Part shown: in pieces, positions 41,745 to 51,771 of the stretch
How positions within the stretch are numbered: the first letter of the stretch is position 1
Layout of the letters: each line of letters starts with the position of its first letter
From: Thioalkalivibrio sp. ALJ12
GTDB taxonomy: Bacteria > Pseudomonadota > Gammaproteobacteria > Ectothiorhodospirales > Ectothiorhodospiraceae
Direction of reading: 5' to 3'
NCBI RefSeq assembly: GCF_000378305.1
Contig: NZ_KB899539.1
Span: 405,854-469,853, forward strand
Length of the DNA: 64,000 nucleotides
Translations under genes and position numbers: made by a program
Notes under the pieces: generated by a model
Seen by the model: only the letters and a program-made list of their open reading frames with translations
Told to the model about the DNA's origin: nothing
Database searches by the model: none

Positions 41745-42887
41745 TCAGGCGAGGTTGTCGCGGATCGCGCGGGAGACCGCGTCCAGCTCCGCCGGGACCT
41801 TGGTCGGCTGGACCACGCTCTGTGCGATGGCCGTGTCGGGATCCTTCAGGCCGTTACCCGTGAGGGTGCACACCACGGTGGAGCCCTCCCGAATCTTGCC
41901 CTCACGGATATCGCGCAGGGCGCCGGCCAGCGACGCCGCCGAGGCGGGCTCGCAGAACACGCCTTCCTTCTCGGCCAGAAGCTTCTGCGCGGCCAGGATC
42001 TCGTCGTCCTGGCACTCGTCGAACCAGCCGCTGGATTCCTCGCGCACCTTCCAGGCCATGTCCCAGGACTGTGGGTGCCCAATGCGGATCGCAGTGGCCA
42101 CGGTGTCCGGGTCGTCGACCATTGCGCCGCGCATGAAGGGCGCGGAGCCGGCCGCCTGATAGCCGACCATGTGCGGGCGGTTACCCACCATGCCACCACC
42201 GGCGTACTTGCAGTGGCCCTTGCAATAGGAGCAGGCATCCGTCACGTCGTCGCTGCTCTTGGCGGCCATTTCGCTGTAGCCGATCCAGTGCGCGGTGATG
42301 TTGCCCGCATTGCCCACCGGCAGACAGTGATAATCCGGGGCGCGGCCCAGTTCCTCGACGATCTCGAAGGCCGCGGTCTTCTGGCCCTGCAGGCGATACG
42401 GATTGACCGAGTTCACCAGGGTCACCGGCGTGTTGGAGGCGACCTCCTTCACCAGGCGCATGCCATCGTCAAAGTTGCCCTCGATCTGGATCACGGTGGC
42501 GCCGTGCATCATCGCCTGGGCCAGCTTGCCCATCGCGATCTTTCCATCTGGGATGACGACGAATGCCGTGATCCCGGCGCGTGCCGCATAGGCGGCGGCC
42601 GCGGCGGAGGTGTTACCGGTGGAGGCGCAGACAATCGCGCGCGAGCCTTCTTCCACGGCCTTGGTGACCGCCATGGTCATGCCGCGGTCCTTGAACGAGC
42701 CGGTCGGGTTCAGGCCCTCGAACTTCACGTAAATCTCGACCTCGCGCGCCAGGTCCCGCGGGATATTGTTCAGGCGGATCAGCGGTGTATTGCCCTCGCC
42801 CAGCGAGATGATGCGCGTGTCGTCGTGCACCGGCAGGCGGTCACGGTAACGTTCGATCAGTCCGGTATAGCGATGTCCAAAGGCCAT
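41745..42887 (-). CDS. thrC: Threonine synthase with a three-cysteine insertion
   Basis: A 380-residue PLP enzyme converting O-phosphohomoserine to threonine. [12 protein letters not shown], the PLP lysine Lys66 in [11 protein letters not shown] and [12 protein letters not shown] are typical of the short ThrC type, as is [17 protein letters not shown]. Then comes an insertion of about 25 residues (about 210-236) with Cys219, Cys222 and Cys226 (CSYCKGHC) before the family resumes at YQAAGSAPF. The insertion is not part of the usual ThrC fold and could bind metal. It is the last gene of alaC-hom-thrC. Confidence 0.95.
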   Translation of the reverse strand: MAFGHRYTGLIERYRDRLPVHDDTRIISLGEGNTPLIRLNNIPRDLAREVEIYVKFEGLNPTGSFKDRGMTMAVTKAVEEGSRAIVCASTGNTSAAAAAYAARAGITAFVVIPDGKIAMGKLAQAMMHGATVIQIEGNFDDGMRLVKEVASNTPVTLVNSVNPYRLQGQKTAAFEIVEELGRAPDYHCLPVGNAGNITAHWIGYSEMAAKSSDDVTDACSYCKGHCKYAGGGMVGNRPHMVGYQAAGSAPFMRGAMVDDPDTVATAIRIGHPQSWDMAWKVREESSGWFDECQDDEILAAQKLLAEKEGVFCEPASAASLAGALRDIREGKIREGSTVVCTLTGNGLKDPDTAIAQSVVQPTKVPAELDAVSRAIRDNLA

Positions 42888-42925
42888 GGTGTTCTCTTTA
42901 GCGTGTTGCGCAGGAAACTCGGAGC

Positions 42926-44239
42926 CTAGCGGCCCAGCGCTTCCATGCGGATACGAGTAATCGGGGTTAGCAGGTGATCCAGCGCCTCGAGCGCGGCGAT
43001 CGCCTCGTTCATCGCGCCCTCGCGGACCTTGTGCGTCAGCATGATGATCGTGGCCTCGCCGCGCTCCGGATCCGGCTCGCGTTGCAGGATCGCCTCGATA
43101 CTGATGCCGTGCTCGCCCAGGATACGGGTGATGTCGGCCAGCACGCCCGGACGGTCCTGGGTACGCAGGCGCAGATAGAAGGACGTCTCCACCTCGGACA
43201 GATCCAGCACCGGCTTGTCCGACAGGGCATCCGGCTGGAAGGCGAGATGCGGGACCCGGTTCTCGGGGTCCGTGGTCAGGGCGCGCACGACGTCGACCAG
43301 ATCGGCCACCACCGCCGAGGCGGTGGCCTCGGCACCGGCACCCGCGCCGTAGTACAGCGTCGGGCCCACCGCGTCGGCATTGACCAGCACCGCGTTCATC
43401 ACGCCGTCGACGTTGGCGATCAGCCGGCGCTCCGGGATCAGGGTCGGGTGCACGCGCAGTTCGTAGCCCTTGTCGGTGCGCCGGGCAATCCCCAGATGCT
43501 TGATGCGGTAGCCCAGTTCGGCGGCGAAACCGACGTCCTCGCGGGTGATATTGCTGATGCCCTCGACCGCAACCCGGTCGAACTGCAGCGGGATACCGAA
43601 GGCGATGGACGCCAGGATCGCCAGCTTGTGGGCGGCATCGATGCCCTCCACGTCGAAGGTCGGGTCGGCCTCGGCATAACCGAGCGCCTGGGCTTCGGCG
43701 AGGACGTCGTCGAAGTCGCGGCCCTTGTCACGCATCTCCGTCAGGATGAAGTTGCCGGTCCCATTGATAATCCCGGCGAGCCACTCGATCTGGTTGCCGG
43801 CCAGGCCCTCGCGGATGGCCTTGATGATCGGGATGCCCCCGGCCACCGCGGCCTCGAACGCGACCATCACGCCCTTCTCCTGGGCGCGCTGGAAGATGGT
43901 GTTGCCGTGCAGGGCGATCAGGGCCTTGTTCGCGGTGACCACGTGCTTGCCGGCGTCGATCGCAGCCAGCACCAGGTTCAGCGCCGGGTCGGTGCCGCCC
44001 ATCAGTTCGACGACGACCTCAACCTCCGGGTCGTTGACGACCGCCGCGGGGTCCGTGGTCAGGCGAATCTGCGAGCAATCGCAGTCGCGCTCACGCTTGA
44101 TATCACGCGCGGCGGCTGCGACCACCTGGATGCCACGGCCAGCCCGGCGCGCGATCTCGATTCCGTTACGGTCCAGCACATTGACGGTGCCACAGCCAAC
44201 CGTGCCCAGCCCCAGGATTCCAATCTTTACCGGCGTCAT
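42926..44239 (-). CDS. hom: Homoserine dehydrogenase
   Basis: A 437-residue enzyme reducing aspartate semialdehyde to homoserine. Rossmann motif [16 protein letters not shown] at the N terminus; [13 protein letters not shown] and the catalytic-domain segment [14 protein letters not shown] follow; a C-terminal ACT domain (about 352-430, [20 protein letters not shown]) allows threonine feedback. The ATG at 44239 was chosen because earlier in-frame codons come from the Ser-Arg-Pro repeat of the neighbouring gene. It lies 55 bases after alaC and 38 before thrC. Confidence 0.97.
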   Translation of the reverse strand: MTPVKIGILGLGTVGCGTVNVLDRNGIEIARRAGRGIQVVAAAARDIKRERDCDCSQIRLTTDPAAVVNDPEVEVVVELMGGTDPALNLVLAAIDAGKHVVTANKALIALHGNTIFQRAQEKGVMVAFEAAVAGGIPIIKAIREGLAGNQIEWLAGIINGTGNFILTEMRDKGRDFDDVLAEAQALGYAEADPTFDVEGIDAAHKLAILASIAFGIPLQFDRVAVEGISNITREDVGFAAELGYRIKHLGIARRTDKGYELRVHPTLIPERRLIANVDGVMNAVLVNADAVGPTLYYGAGAGAEATASAVVADLVDVVRALTTDPENRVPHLAFQPDALSDKPVLDLSEVETSFYLRLRTQDRPGVLADITRILGEHGISIEAILQREPDPERGEATIIMLTHKVREGAMNEAIAALEALDHLLTPITRIRMEALGR

Positions 44240-44294
44240 AAAAGCCTTGTCTTGTCTGCGTGCGGGCGCTACCGCCCGAATGAGTGCTTGATTG

Positions 44295-45542
44295 CTATTC
44301 GCCCCGAGCCGGCTCGGTCGGCTCGGTCGGCTCGGTCGGCTCGACGGTGGCATCCGCCAGGATCGAGTCAGCGCGGAACATGGCCTTGATCCCGCGCAGG
44401 GCCTGCCGCGTGCGCTGTTCGTTCTCGATCAGGCTGAAGCGCACGAAGTCGTCGCCGTAGTTGCCGAAACCAACGCCCGGCGAGACCGCGACCTTGGCGT
44501 CCCGCAACAGCTTCTTGGCGAACTCGAGCGACCCCATCTCGCGATAGGCCTCCGGGATCGGCGCCCAGACGAACATGGTCGCCTTCGGCTTCTCCACATG
44601 CCAGCCCAGCTTGCCGAGCCCCTCGCACAGCACGTCGCGGCGAGAACGATAAAGCTCGCGAATCTCGTCGACGCAGTCCTGCGGACCCTCCAGCGCGGCG
44701 ATCGCGGCGACCTGGATCGGCGTGAAGGTGCCGTAATCCAGATAGGACTTGATGCGCGCCAGTGCGGCTACCAACGTCGGGTTGCCACACATGAAACCGA
44801 CTCGCCAGCCCGGCATGTTGTAGGTCTTGGACAGGGTGTAAAACTCGACCGCGATATCCTTCGCACCCGGCACTTCCAGAATCGACGGTGCCTTGTAGCC
44901 ATCGAAGCTGATCTCGGCATAGGCAAGATCGTGCACGATCCAGATGCCATGCTCCTTGCAGATCGCCACGACCCGTTCGAAGAAGTCCCGGTCCACGCAC
45001 TGCGTGGTCGGGTTGGCCGGGAAGTTCAGGATCAGCATCTTCGGCTTCGGCCAGGAATCCTGAATCGCCCGCTCCAGCTCGGCGAAGAAGTCGACGTCCG
45101 GCGTCAGCGGCACATGGCGTACGTCCGCCCCGGCAATCACGCAGCCATAAGGGTGGATCGGATAGGCGGGATTCGGAACCAGCACCGCGTCCCCGGGCCC
45201 CAGGGTGGCCAGCGCCAGATGCGCGAGACCTTCCTTGGACCCGATGGTCACGATCGCCTCGGTCTCCGGGTCCAGCTCCACATCGAATTCGCTCTTGTAC
45301 CAGCGCGTAATCGCCCTGCGCAGCCGCGGAATGCCCTTGGACACCGAATAGCGATGCGTATCGCCGCGCTGCGCGGCCTCGCAGAGCTTGTCGACGATGT
45401 GACGCGGGGTCGGCTGGTCCGGATTGCCCATACCGAAGTCGATAATGTCCTCGCCGCGGGCACGCGCCTCGGCCTTCAACTGGTTCACGATGTTGAAGAC
45501 GTAGGGCGGGAGGCGCTCGATACGGGGAAAGACGTCGGTCAC
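44295..45542 (-). CDS. alaC: Alanine-synthesising aminotransferase, AlaC family
   Basis: A 415-residue class I PLP aminotransferase, close to Ala[55 protein letters not shown] and the Schiff-base lysine in [15 protein letters not shown]. It transaminates pyruvate to alanine with glutamate. A repeated Glu-Pro-Thr tail (44311-44346) extends the C terminus beyond the normal family end. It leads the hom-thrC operon, as in several gammaproteobacteria. Confidence 0.92.
   Translation of the reverse strand: MTDVFPRIERLPPYVFNIVNQLKAEARARGEDIIDFGMGNPDQPTPRHIVDKLCEAAQRGDTHRYSVSKGIPRLRRAITRWYKSEFDVELDPETEAIVTIGSKEGLAHLALATLGPGDAVLVPNPAYPIHPYGCVIAGADVRHVPLTPDVDFFAELERAIQDSWPKPKMLILNFPANPTTQCVDRDFFERVVAICKEHGIWIVHDLAYAEISFDGYKAPSILEVPGAKDIAVEFYTLSKTYNMPGWRVGFMCGNPTLVAALARIKSYLDYGTFTPIQVAAIAALEGPQDCVDEIRELYRSRRDVLCEGLGKLGWHVEKPKATMFVWAPIPEAYREMGSLEFAKKLLRDAKVAVSPGVGFGNYGDDFVRFSLIENEQRTRQALRGIKAMFRADSILADATVEPTEPTEPTEPARGE
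44311..44346 (-). repeat. 9-bp tandem repeat encoding a (TEP)n tail of AlaC
   Basis: GGCTCGGTC occurs three times in perfect tandem (44311-44337) followed by an imperfect fourth unit. On the minus strand it encodes repeated Glu-Pro-Thr units at the C terminus of AlaC. Copy-number change keeps the frame, so it may vary between strains. Confidence 0.85.
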
Positions 45543-45633
45543 AGGTCAGGTCCTGGTTGGGCCAAGCGAGCCGGCAGCAGGTCGGGGAGACGCCGCGGAA
45601 TCCCCTTGAATACCGCACCGGAAAGCGCGCCAA

Positions 45634-45660
45634 AGTATAACCCGGGCCCGCCTCTGTCAA
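45634..45660 (-). promoter_or_regulatory. Putative promoter of alaC-hom-thrC
   Basis: On the minus strand a perfect TTGACA (45655-45660) is followed after 15 bases by TATACT (45634-45639). The spacing is short, which may make it weak or regulated. It predicts a leader of about 85 bases before alaC. Confidence 0.5.
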
Positions 45661-45737
45661 CGAATCGGGCACCAAACTGGCCCGGCTACAAATGCCTGAT
45701 CTTGAGCCTGCCTCGCGCGCGGAGTAGCGTGTAGCGC

Positions 45738-46118
45738 ATGCTGTTCTCCGAAGTCACCAGCGAAGAGACCTACATCGTGACCGGCTACGAGTCGGGTGCG
45801 GTGGGGATCAACCAGGTGGGGTACACCCGCAGCCTGATCGTGCGCCCGAATGCGCTGCAGCAAGACTGGCCGGTCGATTCCGTCGACGCGCTGGCGGTCG
45901 AACACCTGCAACCCGTGATCGATCATCCCCCGGAGGTGCTGCTGATCGGTACCGGCGAGGTGCAACGCTTTCCGGACCGGGCCGTATGGCGGCATTTGCG
46001 CCGCGAAGGATTCGGCGTGGAGATCATGGATACCGCTGCCGCCTGCCGGACCTACAACCTGATCATGGCCGAGGGTCGCGAGGTGGCGGCCGCCCTGATC
46101 ATCGACGGCGGCGACTGA
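45738..46118 (+). CDS. Mth938-like domain protein (DUF498)
   Basis: A 126-residue protein with the compact Mth938-like fold: a short beta opening (FSEVTSEETYIVTGYESGAV), the VLLIGTGEVQRFPD segment and the TAAACRTYNLIMAEGREVAA end. Family members are found near sec or respiratory genes and resemble NDUFAF3, an assembly factor; the bacterial role is unknown. It is the only gene between divergent alaC and convergent rpoS. Confidence 0.85.
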   Translation: MLFSEVTSEETYIVTGYESGAVGINQVGYTRSLIVRPNALQQDWPVDSVDALAVEHLQPVIDHPPEVLLIGTGEVQRFPDRAVWRHLRREGFGVEIMDTAAACRTYNLIMAEGREVAAALIIDGGD

Positions 46119-46142
46119 GCTAAGCCTTACGGCACCTCGCCG

Positions 46143-47219
46143 TCAGGAGTTGGGCAGTACCTCGTCGCCCTTCATACCGCGTGACTCAAGCAAACGCCGC
46201 AAGCGCTTCAGGGCATCCATCTGAATCTGGCGCACCCGTTCGCGTGTCACGCCGATCTCGGCCCCCACCTGCTCCAGGGTCGAACGCTCGAATCCATGCA
46301 ACCCGAAGCGTCGCACAAGCACCTCGCGCTGCTTGTAATCCAGTTCACCCAGCCACTCGTCCACCAGGTGCTGAATGTCCTGATCCTCCAGCAGCGACGA
46401 CGGCTCCTGCGCATTCACGTCCGCCAGGATATCCGTAAGCGAACGTTCGCCGTCCGGCCCGGGCGGCAGGTCCATGGAGGTTGACGGCTCCGACATCGCC
46501 CGGAGTTTCTGGATCTCGGCCACGGGCTTGCCCAGGCGCTGGGCCAGCTCTTCCTCGGTGGGGTCACGGCCCAGTTCCTGCGTCAGGTTGCGGGCGATCC
46601 GCGCGTGCATCCGCAGCTCCTTGCTGACATGCACCGGGATGCGAATCGTGCGCCCCTGGTTCATCAGGGCGCGCTCGATCGTCTGCCGGATCCACCACGT
46701 CGCGTAGGTCGAGAACCGAAAACCGCGTTCGGGGTCGAATTTCTCCACCGCGTGCATCAGGCCCAGATTGCCCTCCTCGATCAGATCCAGGAGCGGCAGA
46801 CCGCGATTCAGGTAGCGCCGCGCGATCTTCACCACCAGCCGAAGGTTGCACTCGATCATGCGGCGCCGCCCGGATTCGTCGCCATCACGGGCCAGGCGCG
46901 CGTACTTGCGCTCTTCTTCGGGGGTCAGCAGGGGCCGGTATTCAATGTCACGCAGGTAAATCTGGATGGCGTCGAGCTCGGCCGGCCGGGCATCGCGCAG
47001 TGTTCGGGGGCGTACTGGAACATCCTGTTCCGGGGAGAGTTCCTTCTCGTCTTCCGGGGGCGGGACCTCGACCTCTTCGGGACTCTCTCCAGTCGCCAGA
47101 GGATCGCCGTTCGCGCCGAGGTGTTCGGCAGGATTCTCCTCACCCGACTGACCGGTTCCGTCATCCATCAGGTGTTCTTCGTCCAGCGCGGAATCGACCG
47201 GCTTCCGGGATTTAGCCAT
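46143..47219 (-). CDS. rpoS: RNA polymerase sigma factor RpoS
   Basis: A 358-residue group 2 sigma factor for stationary phase and stress. Region 1.2 begins at [20 protein letters not shown]; region 2 has [20 protein letters not shown] and [20 protein letters not shown]; region 4.2 has [20 protein letters not shown]. Assignment to RpoS rather than RpoD rests on length and on the surE-pcm-nlpD-rpoS context. An acidic N-terminal extension (about 1-70, many Glu) is longer than in E. coli. As in other species, a promoter inside nlpD is possible but was not pinpointed. Confidence 0.95.
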   Translation of the reverse strand: MAKSRKPVDSALDEEHLMDDGTGQSGEENPAEHLGANGDPLATGESPEEVEVPPPEDEKELSPEQDVPVRPRTLRDARPAELDAIQIYLRDIEYRPLLTPEEERKYARLARDGDESGRRRMIECNLRLVVKIARRYLNRGLPLLDLIEEGNLGLMHAVEKFDPERGFRFSTYATWWIRQTIERALMNQGRTIRIPVHVSKELRMHARIARNLTQELGRDPTEEELAQRLGKPVAEIQKLRAMSEPSTSMDLPPGPDGERSLTDILADVNAQEPSSLLEDQDIQHLVDEWLGELDYKQREVLVRRFGLHGFERSTLEQVGAEIGVTRERVRQIQMDALKRLRRLLESRGMKGDEVLPNS

Positions 47220-47244
47220 GGATGCCCTGTACTCCCTTTTCTAT

Positions 47245-48012
47245 CTAGCGATCCGGCAGATATCGGGTCGGATCCACGGGTGTTCCGTCTACCCGTATCT
47301 CGAAGTGCAGCATTGGGCGCTCCGCACCCGATGAACCCAGACGCGCTATCGTCTCGCCGGCCTCGACCTGATCCCCTTCGGAGACCAGGAGCTCGTCGTT
47401 GTGGCCATAGGCGCTCAGAAAGCGCGCGTCGTGTTTCAAGATGATCAGTCGACCATACCCCACGAGGCCGCCACCTGCATAGACCACCTCTCCGGACCGC
47501 GTCGCCCGCACCTCGTCGCCGCGTTCTCCGCCAATCGCGAGCCCTCGCCGCGTTCCGCTGCTGGAGAAACCACGAAGGACGTCGCCATCCGCCGGCCAAC
47601 GCCACCCACCCGGGTCATCCGGCGGTGGATCCGAGCGCGCGGCTTCCCGCGATGCACCACTATCACCGTCACTGCTGCTCGCGGTTGAGGATTCCTGCCG
47701 CTGCTGGCGTGGGGCCTGCGGCGGCGACGAGCGCGCAGCCCCGCGCAGACGCAGTTCCTGCCCGGGGTAGATGATGTACGGCGCGCTAATCGCGTTGCGC
47801 TGGGCGACTTCACGCCAGTCCAGACCGTAGCGGTGGGCAATGCGGTAAAGGGTTTCTTCGCGCTGAACCGTATGGGTCGCAGGCACCGGGCCACTGGCAC
47901 GCGACGTGTCGCTGCTGCCGCTGGGGGCACGTGTCGCGCAACCGCTGACCAAAGCGACAACCAGGCCCGCGATGGCCACCAGCATGAGCGTTTGCAAGAA
48001 TCGCCGACTCAA
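47245..48012 (-). CDS. nlpD: NlpD-like LysM and degenerate LytM-domain protein
   Basis: A 255-residue envelope protein with a lipoprotein signal (LVVALVSGCATRA), a LysM domain (about 46-92: HTVQREETLYRIAHRYGLD), an Ser/Pro-rich linker and a C-terminal M23/LytM domain (about 145-252). The zinc site is incomplete: the first His/Asp set is lost (LAIGGERGDEV) and the final HxH is MLH, so it should activate an amidase such as AmiC rather than cut peptidoglycan itself, as NlpD does in E. coli. It sits 25 bases before rpoS. Confidence 0.93.
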   Translation of the reverse strand: MSRRFLQTLMLVAIAGLVVALVSGCATRAPSGSSDTSRASGPVPATHTVQREETLYRIAHRYGLDWREVAQRNAISAPYIIYPGQELRLRGAARSSPPQAPRQQRQESSTASSSDGDSGASREAARSDPPPDDPGGWRWPADGDVLRGFSSSGTRRGLAIGGERGDEVRATRSGEVVYAGGGLVGYGRLIILKHDARFLSAYGHNDELLVSEGDQVEAGETIARLGSSGAERPMLHFEIRVDGTPVDPTRYLPDR

Positions 48013-48016
48013 GGCG

Positions 48017-48601
48017 TCATTCCATCAACAGCACGATCACCATCGCGCCCAGCAGCACGACCACACCTGCCCAGCCAATACGTTCCATATAGGGTCGCAG
48101 GTGCTGCTCGGCTCGAGGCCCCGCCCAGGCCATCACGAGTGCGACCAGGAAGAACCGCAGCCCCCTCCCGATCAGCGATGCAATCACGAATGGGATCAGG
48201 GCCATCGACAGGGCCCCGGCGGTCACCGTGAACAGCTTGTACGGGATGGGCGAGAACCCGGCGATCAGCACCACCCACACGCCCCAGACGGCAAACCAGG
48301 CCTCGGCCTGCGCGATCTCGCCGCCGTATCCCCAGCGTTCCAGCCATGGTCCAATCCATTCGAACGCGGCCCACCCGATCAGATACCCCAGCAAGCCGCC
48401 CAGTACGGAGAAGATCGTCGTCAGGGCGGCGAGGCGCCAGGCCGCCCGTGGTCGGGCGGCCGCCATCGGCGCCAGCATGACATCCGGTGGCACTGGAAAA
48501 AAGGAGGATTCGGCAAACGACAGTGTCGCCAGGTAGCGCGGGGCATGACGGTGGCGGGACCACTGCATGACCCGATCGTACAACGGCTCAAACAGCTTCA
48601 T
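48017..48601 (-). CDS. yqaA: YqaA/DedA-type membrane protein
   Basis: A 194-residue integral membrane protein of the VTT/SNARE-associated family, YqaA branch: ATLSFAESSFFPVPPDVMLA near the N terminus, then four or so hydrophobic helices (FSVLGGLLGYLIGWAAF, GVWVVLIAGFSPIPYKLF, FVIASLIGRGLRFFLVALVM, VVVLLGAMVIVLL). DedA relatives are linked to lipid flipping and envelope homeostasis. It lies between pcm and nlpD, a place it takes in many gammaproteobacteria outside the enterics. Confidence 0.9.
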   Translation of the reverse strand: MKLFEPLYDRVMQWSRHRHAPRYLATLSFAESSFFPVPPDVMLAPMAAARPRAAWRLAALTTIFSVLGGLLGYLIGWAAFEWIGPWLERWGYGGEIAQAEAWFAVWGVWVVLIAGFSPIPYKLFTVTAGALSMALIPFVIASLIGRGLRFFLVALVMAWAGPRAEQHLRPYMERIGWAGVVVLLGAMVIVLLME

Positions 48602-48648
48602 GCCGATCCCCGGTGGCTGCAGACATCACGCCTCGGCACCCGCGCACC

Positions 48649-49314
48649 TCACTGCTCGGCCCCGGGTAACATAGGAACGAACATGACCGCATCGAGGATA
48701 TCGCGCACATAGGCCTCTTCGGTCCGCGTATAGCGCACCAGTTGCTGGCGCCCGTCCGGTCCCTCCACAGGGGCTACCAGACGGCCGTTGAGGGCCAGCT
48801 GTGTCAGCAGGGTCTCCGGAACGTTGTGCGGTGCGGCGGTCAGGATGATGCCGTCGAACGGCGCGCGCTCGGGCCAGCCTTCCGCCCCATCGCCGTGCCG
48901 CAGGTTCACGTTGTTGATCCCCAGGCGGCTTAACAGCTCCCGCGCGTTGCGGCTGAGCGCCTGGATGCGTTCGACGGAGTAGACGCGGTCCACGAGCTTG
49001 GCGAGAACGGCCGCCTGATAGCCGGACCCGGTGCCAATCTCCAGCACCGTGCTCACAGGACCGCCCTCCAGCAGGGCCTCGGTCATGCGCGCGACAATAA
49101 ACGGTTGCGAGATCGTCTGACGATGCCCGATAGGCAGCGCGATGTTCTCGTAAGCCCGATGGCTCAGCGCCTCCTCGACAAACAAGTGGCGAGGGACATC
49201 GCGAACGGCCTCGAGCACCCGGCGGTCATGGATACCCTGACCTTCCAGCAAGCGGATCAGTCGTTCTCTTGCTCGGCCCGACGTCAAACCGGCCCCGCGC
49301 GCATCAGGAACCAT
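48649..49314 (-). CDS. pcm: Protein-L-isoaspartate O-methyltransferase
   Basis: A 221-residue SAM-dependent repair enzyme for isoaspartyl damage. [20 protein letters not shown] is the substrate motif; [18 protein letters not shown] binds SAM. The ATG at 49314 has GGGAG at a good distance; the upstream ATG at 49335 has GGAGG directly against it. The gene overlaps surE by 11 bases, as commonly seen for this pair. Confidence 0.95.
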   Translation of the reverse strand: MVPDARGAGLTSGRARERLIRLLEGQGIHDRRVLEAVRDVPRHLFVEEALSHRAYENIALPIGHRQTISQPFIVARMTEALLEGGPVSTVLEIGTGSGYQAAVLAKLVDRVYSVERIQALSRNARELLSRLGINNVNLRHGDGAEGWPERAPFDGIILTAAPHNVPETLLTQLALNGRLVAPVEGPDGRQQLVRYTRTEEAYVRDILDAVMFVPMLPGAEQ

Positions 49315-50077
49315 GATGGCTCCCGGGCGTTGCATCCTCCAGCCAGCGGCCCACCGTATCGATGGCGTCGTAACGCGTTAAGTCCACCTGAATAGGAGTC
49401 ACCGACACATAGCCCTCTCGCACCGCATGAAAATCCGTACCCGGCCCGGCGTCCTGTTCCGACCCCGCCGGGCCCACCCAGTAGATCGGTCGCCCACGCG
49501 GATCGGCGTCCGCGATCATCGGCTCGGCCCGGTGCCGGTTACCCAGGCGTGTCGCCTGTACACCGCGGATCTCGTCACGCGGCAGATCGGGGACATTGAC
49601 GTTCAGGATCGTCGCGGCCGGCAGGGGAACGCGATGAATCCGGTCCAGCAGATCCAGCACGATACGGCCGGCCGCGTCATAGTTCGTGAGGTCCGTGCCG
49701 ACGAGCGAGACCGCAATAGCCGGCAAACCCAGGAAACGCCCTTCCATCGCTGCGGCGACGGTGCCGGAATACAGCACATCGTCACCCATATTGGCACCGG
49801 AGTTGATCCCGGAGATCACGACATCCGGCTCCCACTCGCCCAGCAGGCCGGTCAATGCGAGATGCACACAGTCCGTCGGCGTCCCGTCCACCTGAATCCC
49901 GTCATGCCCCACTTCCCGTGCTCGCACCGGACGCACCAGCGTCAGGCTGTTGGACGCACCACTGCGGTCACGATCCGGCGCCACAACCCGCACCTCCGCG
50001 ACTTCACGCAGACATTTGGCCAGGCACTGGATGCCGGGCGCATGGATACCATCGTCGTTGCTTACCAGAATGCGCAT
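49304..50077 (-). CDS. surE: 5'-nucleotidase SurE
   Basis: A 257-residue survival-protein nucleotidase. [16 protein letters not shown] carries the metal-binding Asp-Asp; [20 protein letters not shown] is the family motif. The ATG at 50077 gives the standard N terminus; 33 further upstream codons were rejected. It heads the surE-pcm-yqaA-nlpD-rpoS operon and is divergent from the smr gene with about 125 bases between. In E. coli truD lies upstream of surE; here truD is elsewhere. Confidence 0.97.
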   Translation of the reverse strand: MRILVSNDDGIHAPGIQCLAKCLREVAEVRVVAPDRDRSGASNSLTLVRPVRAREVGHDGIQVDGTPTDCVHLALTGLLGEWEPDVVISGINSGANMGDDVLYSGTVAAAMEGRFLGLPAIAVSLVGTDLTNYDAAGRIVLDLLDRIHRVPLPAATILNVNVPDLPRDEIRGVQATRLGNRHRAEPMIADADPRGRPIYWVGPAGSEQDAGPGTDFHAVREGYVSVTPIQVDLTRYDAIDTVGRWLEDATPGSHHGS

Positions 50078-50202
50078 TCGGATTGGGGTCGCTGGGAAGT
50101 GGCCTAATATACTGGATTCGGAACACCGAGCGCGGTCACGAACCTCACCGTCTGCCTGAGGTTCTTCTCCGTCCACGCCACGGAAAACGCGAGTATCCTG
50201 CC

Positions 50203-50763
50203 ATGAACTCCGGTGATGATCCCAACGATATGCCCGATGACGCGGACGAATTCCTGCGTGCGATTGGCGATGTGCGACGCCTGCACCATGACCAGGCCGA
50301 CACCGGCAAGCCGCGCCCCCCTGCCCGCGCCCATCAACGTGACCGCGACGAGGCGGCCGCCCATTCCGACTGGCTCAGCGATCCGATCGGCGCCTCCGAG
50401 CTCCAGCCGGGTGACGAGCTGCGCTATGCCCGCGACGGCATCAGCCACCGCATTTTTCGTAAACTTCGCAGTGGCCACTACCGCGTGGAAGATGAACTCG
50501 ACATGCACGGCATGTTCGCGGACGAGGCGCGACAGGCGATCGGGCAGTTTCTCGATCAAGCCCGCGCGCATGGGCGCCTCTGCGTCCGTGTGGTGCATGG
50601 CAAGGGCATGCGCTCGCGGCAAAAAGGACCCGTCCTGAAGGGGCTCACGGATCACTGGCTGCGCCAGCGCCACGACGTGCTGGCGTTCTGCTCCGCGCCG
50701 CCCGCCGATGGTGGTACGGGCGCCGTGTATGTCCTCCTGAAGCGGCCGAAAGCGCAGCGCTAG
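50203..50763 (+). CDS. Smr-domain protein
   Basis: A 186-residue protein. An acidic/helical N-terminal half ([20 protein letters not shown]) is followed by a Smr/MutS2-C domain (about 100-183): [30 protein letters not shown] and [19 protein letters not shown]. The LDMHG and HGKG motifs are the nuclease core in Smr proteins. A long in-frame stretch upstream over surE was rejected; the ATG at 50203 fits the YdaL/SmrA layout. Confidence 0.9.
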   Translation: MNSGDDPNDMPDDADEFLRAIGDVRRLHHDQADTGKPRPPARAHQRDRDEAAAHSDWLSDPIGASELQPGDELRYARDGISHRIFRKLRSGHYRVEDELDMHGMFADEARQAIGQFLDQARAHGRLCVRVVHGKGMRSRQKGPVLKGLTDHWLRQRHDVLAFCSAPPADGGTGAVYVLLKRPKAQR

Positions 50764-50920
50764 CACGCGCATTACCACGCCCACCAGCTATACTTAAGTC
50801 ACATATTCCCATTCGCTGATTCTTAGGCTTAGACTGATTCCAGGCTGGGGATTCAGCGCGGGACTGGTTCACGTTTTTCCTACGCCAGTCCTTGCAATCT
50901 TCGGTAATCCGTACCATGCT

Positions 50921-50939
50921 CTGTACAAGTCTTGTACAG
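50921..50939. promoter_or_regulatory. 19-bp perfect inverted repeat, likely operator
   Basis: CTGTACAAG-T-CTTGTACAG is a perfect 9+1+9 palindrome, 42 bases before the DUF3365 gene, where an operator would sit. It is not a LexA box (CTGT and ACAG are 11, not 8, bases apart). The regulator is unknown. Confidence 0.7.
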
Positions 50940-50981
50940 TTCTACGGGACGCAACGGACACTGCAATGGGAGGTCCTGTTC

Positions 50982-51590
50982 ATGAAGAATTGGAAGCTAG
51001 CCCCGATCGCCCTTGGCTTGGCCGCGTTCGTCAGCACTAGCGGACACGCCCTTGGCGACGATCACGCAAAAGAAATGACCGAAGCAGAACTGCAAGAACG
51101 CATCGCCGAAACTCGAGCGGCGATCGAACAGTTCGCAAGCACCCTCCAGGGGGAACTGGTCGCCGCCATGGAAGAAGGCGGGCCGACCCAGGCCATTGAG
51201 GTCTGCAACCAGCGGGCTCCCGAAATTGCGGACGAGATTGCGGCCGACACCGGCTGGGAAGTCGGTCGCACGAGCCTGAAGATCCGCAACCCTGACAACA
51301 GTCCGGACGAATGGGAACGCATCCAGCTGGAGCATTTCCAGTCCCAGCATGCCGACGGCACCCCCGCCAACGAGCTTGCTCCGCGCCACGAAGTGGTCGA
51401 GGGCGACGATGGCGCCCGTTTCCGCTTCATGGCGGCGATTCCGACCGGCGGTGCCTGCCTGGCCTGCCACGGTTCGGACATTGGTAGCGACGTCAAGCAC
51501 GCGCTCGAGCGTCTGTATCCGGATGACCAGGCAACCGGGTACAGCGAAGGCGACGTCCGCGGTGCATTCACTATCACGCAAGAGATGTAA
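50982..51590 (+). CDS. Exported DUF3365 protein with a c-type haem motif
   Basis: A 202-residue periplasmic protein: signal peptide (about 1-23, WKLAPIALGLAAFVSTSGHA), then a DUF3365/Tll0287-like domain with conserved VCNQRAPEIADEIA and SLKIRNPDNSPDEWE, and a single haem-attachment motif CLACH (159-163). Family members serve as haem-based redox or gas sensors, here free-standing, without a kinase or cyclase attached. The ATG at 50982 has GGGAGG upstream; the longer frame would swallow the palindrome. A strong terminator follows, so it is a single-gene unit. Confidence 0.88.
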   Translation: MKNWKLAPIALGLAAFVSTSGHALGDDHAKEMTEAELQERIAETRAAIEQFASTLQGELVAAMEEGGPTQAIEVCNQRAPEIADEIAADTGWEVGRTSLKIRNPDNSPDEWERIQLEHFQSQHADGTPANELAPRHEVVEGDDGARFRFMAAIPTGGACLACHGSDIGSDVKHALERLYPDDQATGYSEGDVRGAFTITQEM

Positions 51591-51613
51591 TCCAGCGGGC
51601 ATCTCGCCCCCTG

Positions 51614-51639
51614 AAAGGCCGCCTCCGGGCGGCCTTTTT
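51614..51639 (+). terminator. Intrinsic terminator of the DUF3365 gene
   Basis: AAAGGCCGCC, loop TCCG, GGCGGCCTTT followed by TT: a 10-bp stem running into a T-run 24 bases after the stop codon. Confidence 0.9.
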
Positions 51640-51771
51640 CGTATCCGGCGCAAAAAATGCCCCGCGAGGGGGCACATTCGTGATATTTTCGAGACACTTG
51701 ATTCTCAAACACGGGCATCCCCCTGAAGGACGGTCCCGCCCGCCAGACCCGAACACGAACGTGACCGAACT

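Noticed and set aside
50921..50939. LexA/SOS box
   Set aside because: CTGT and ACAG are 11 bases apart; the SOS box needs 8.
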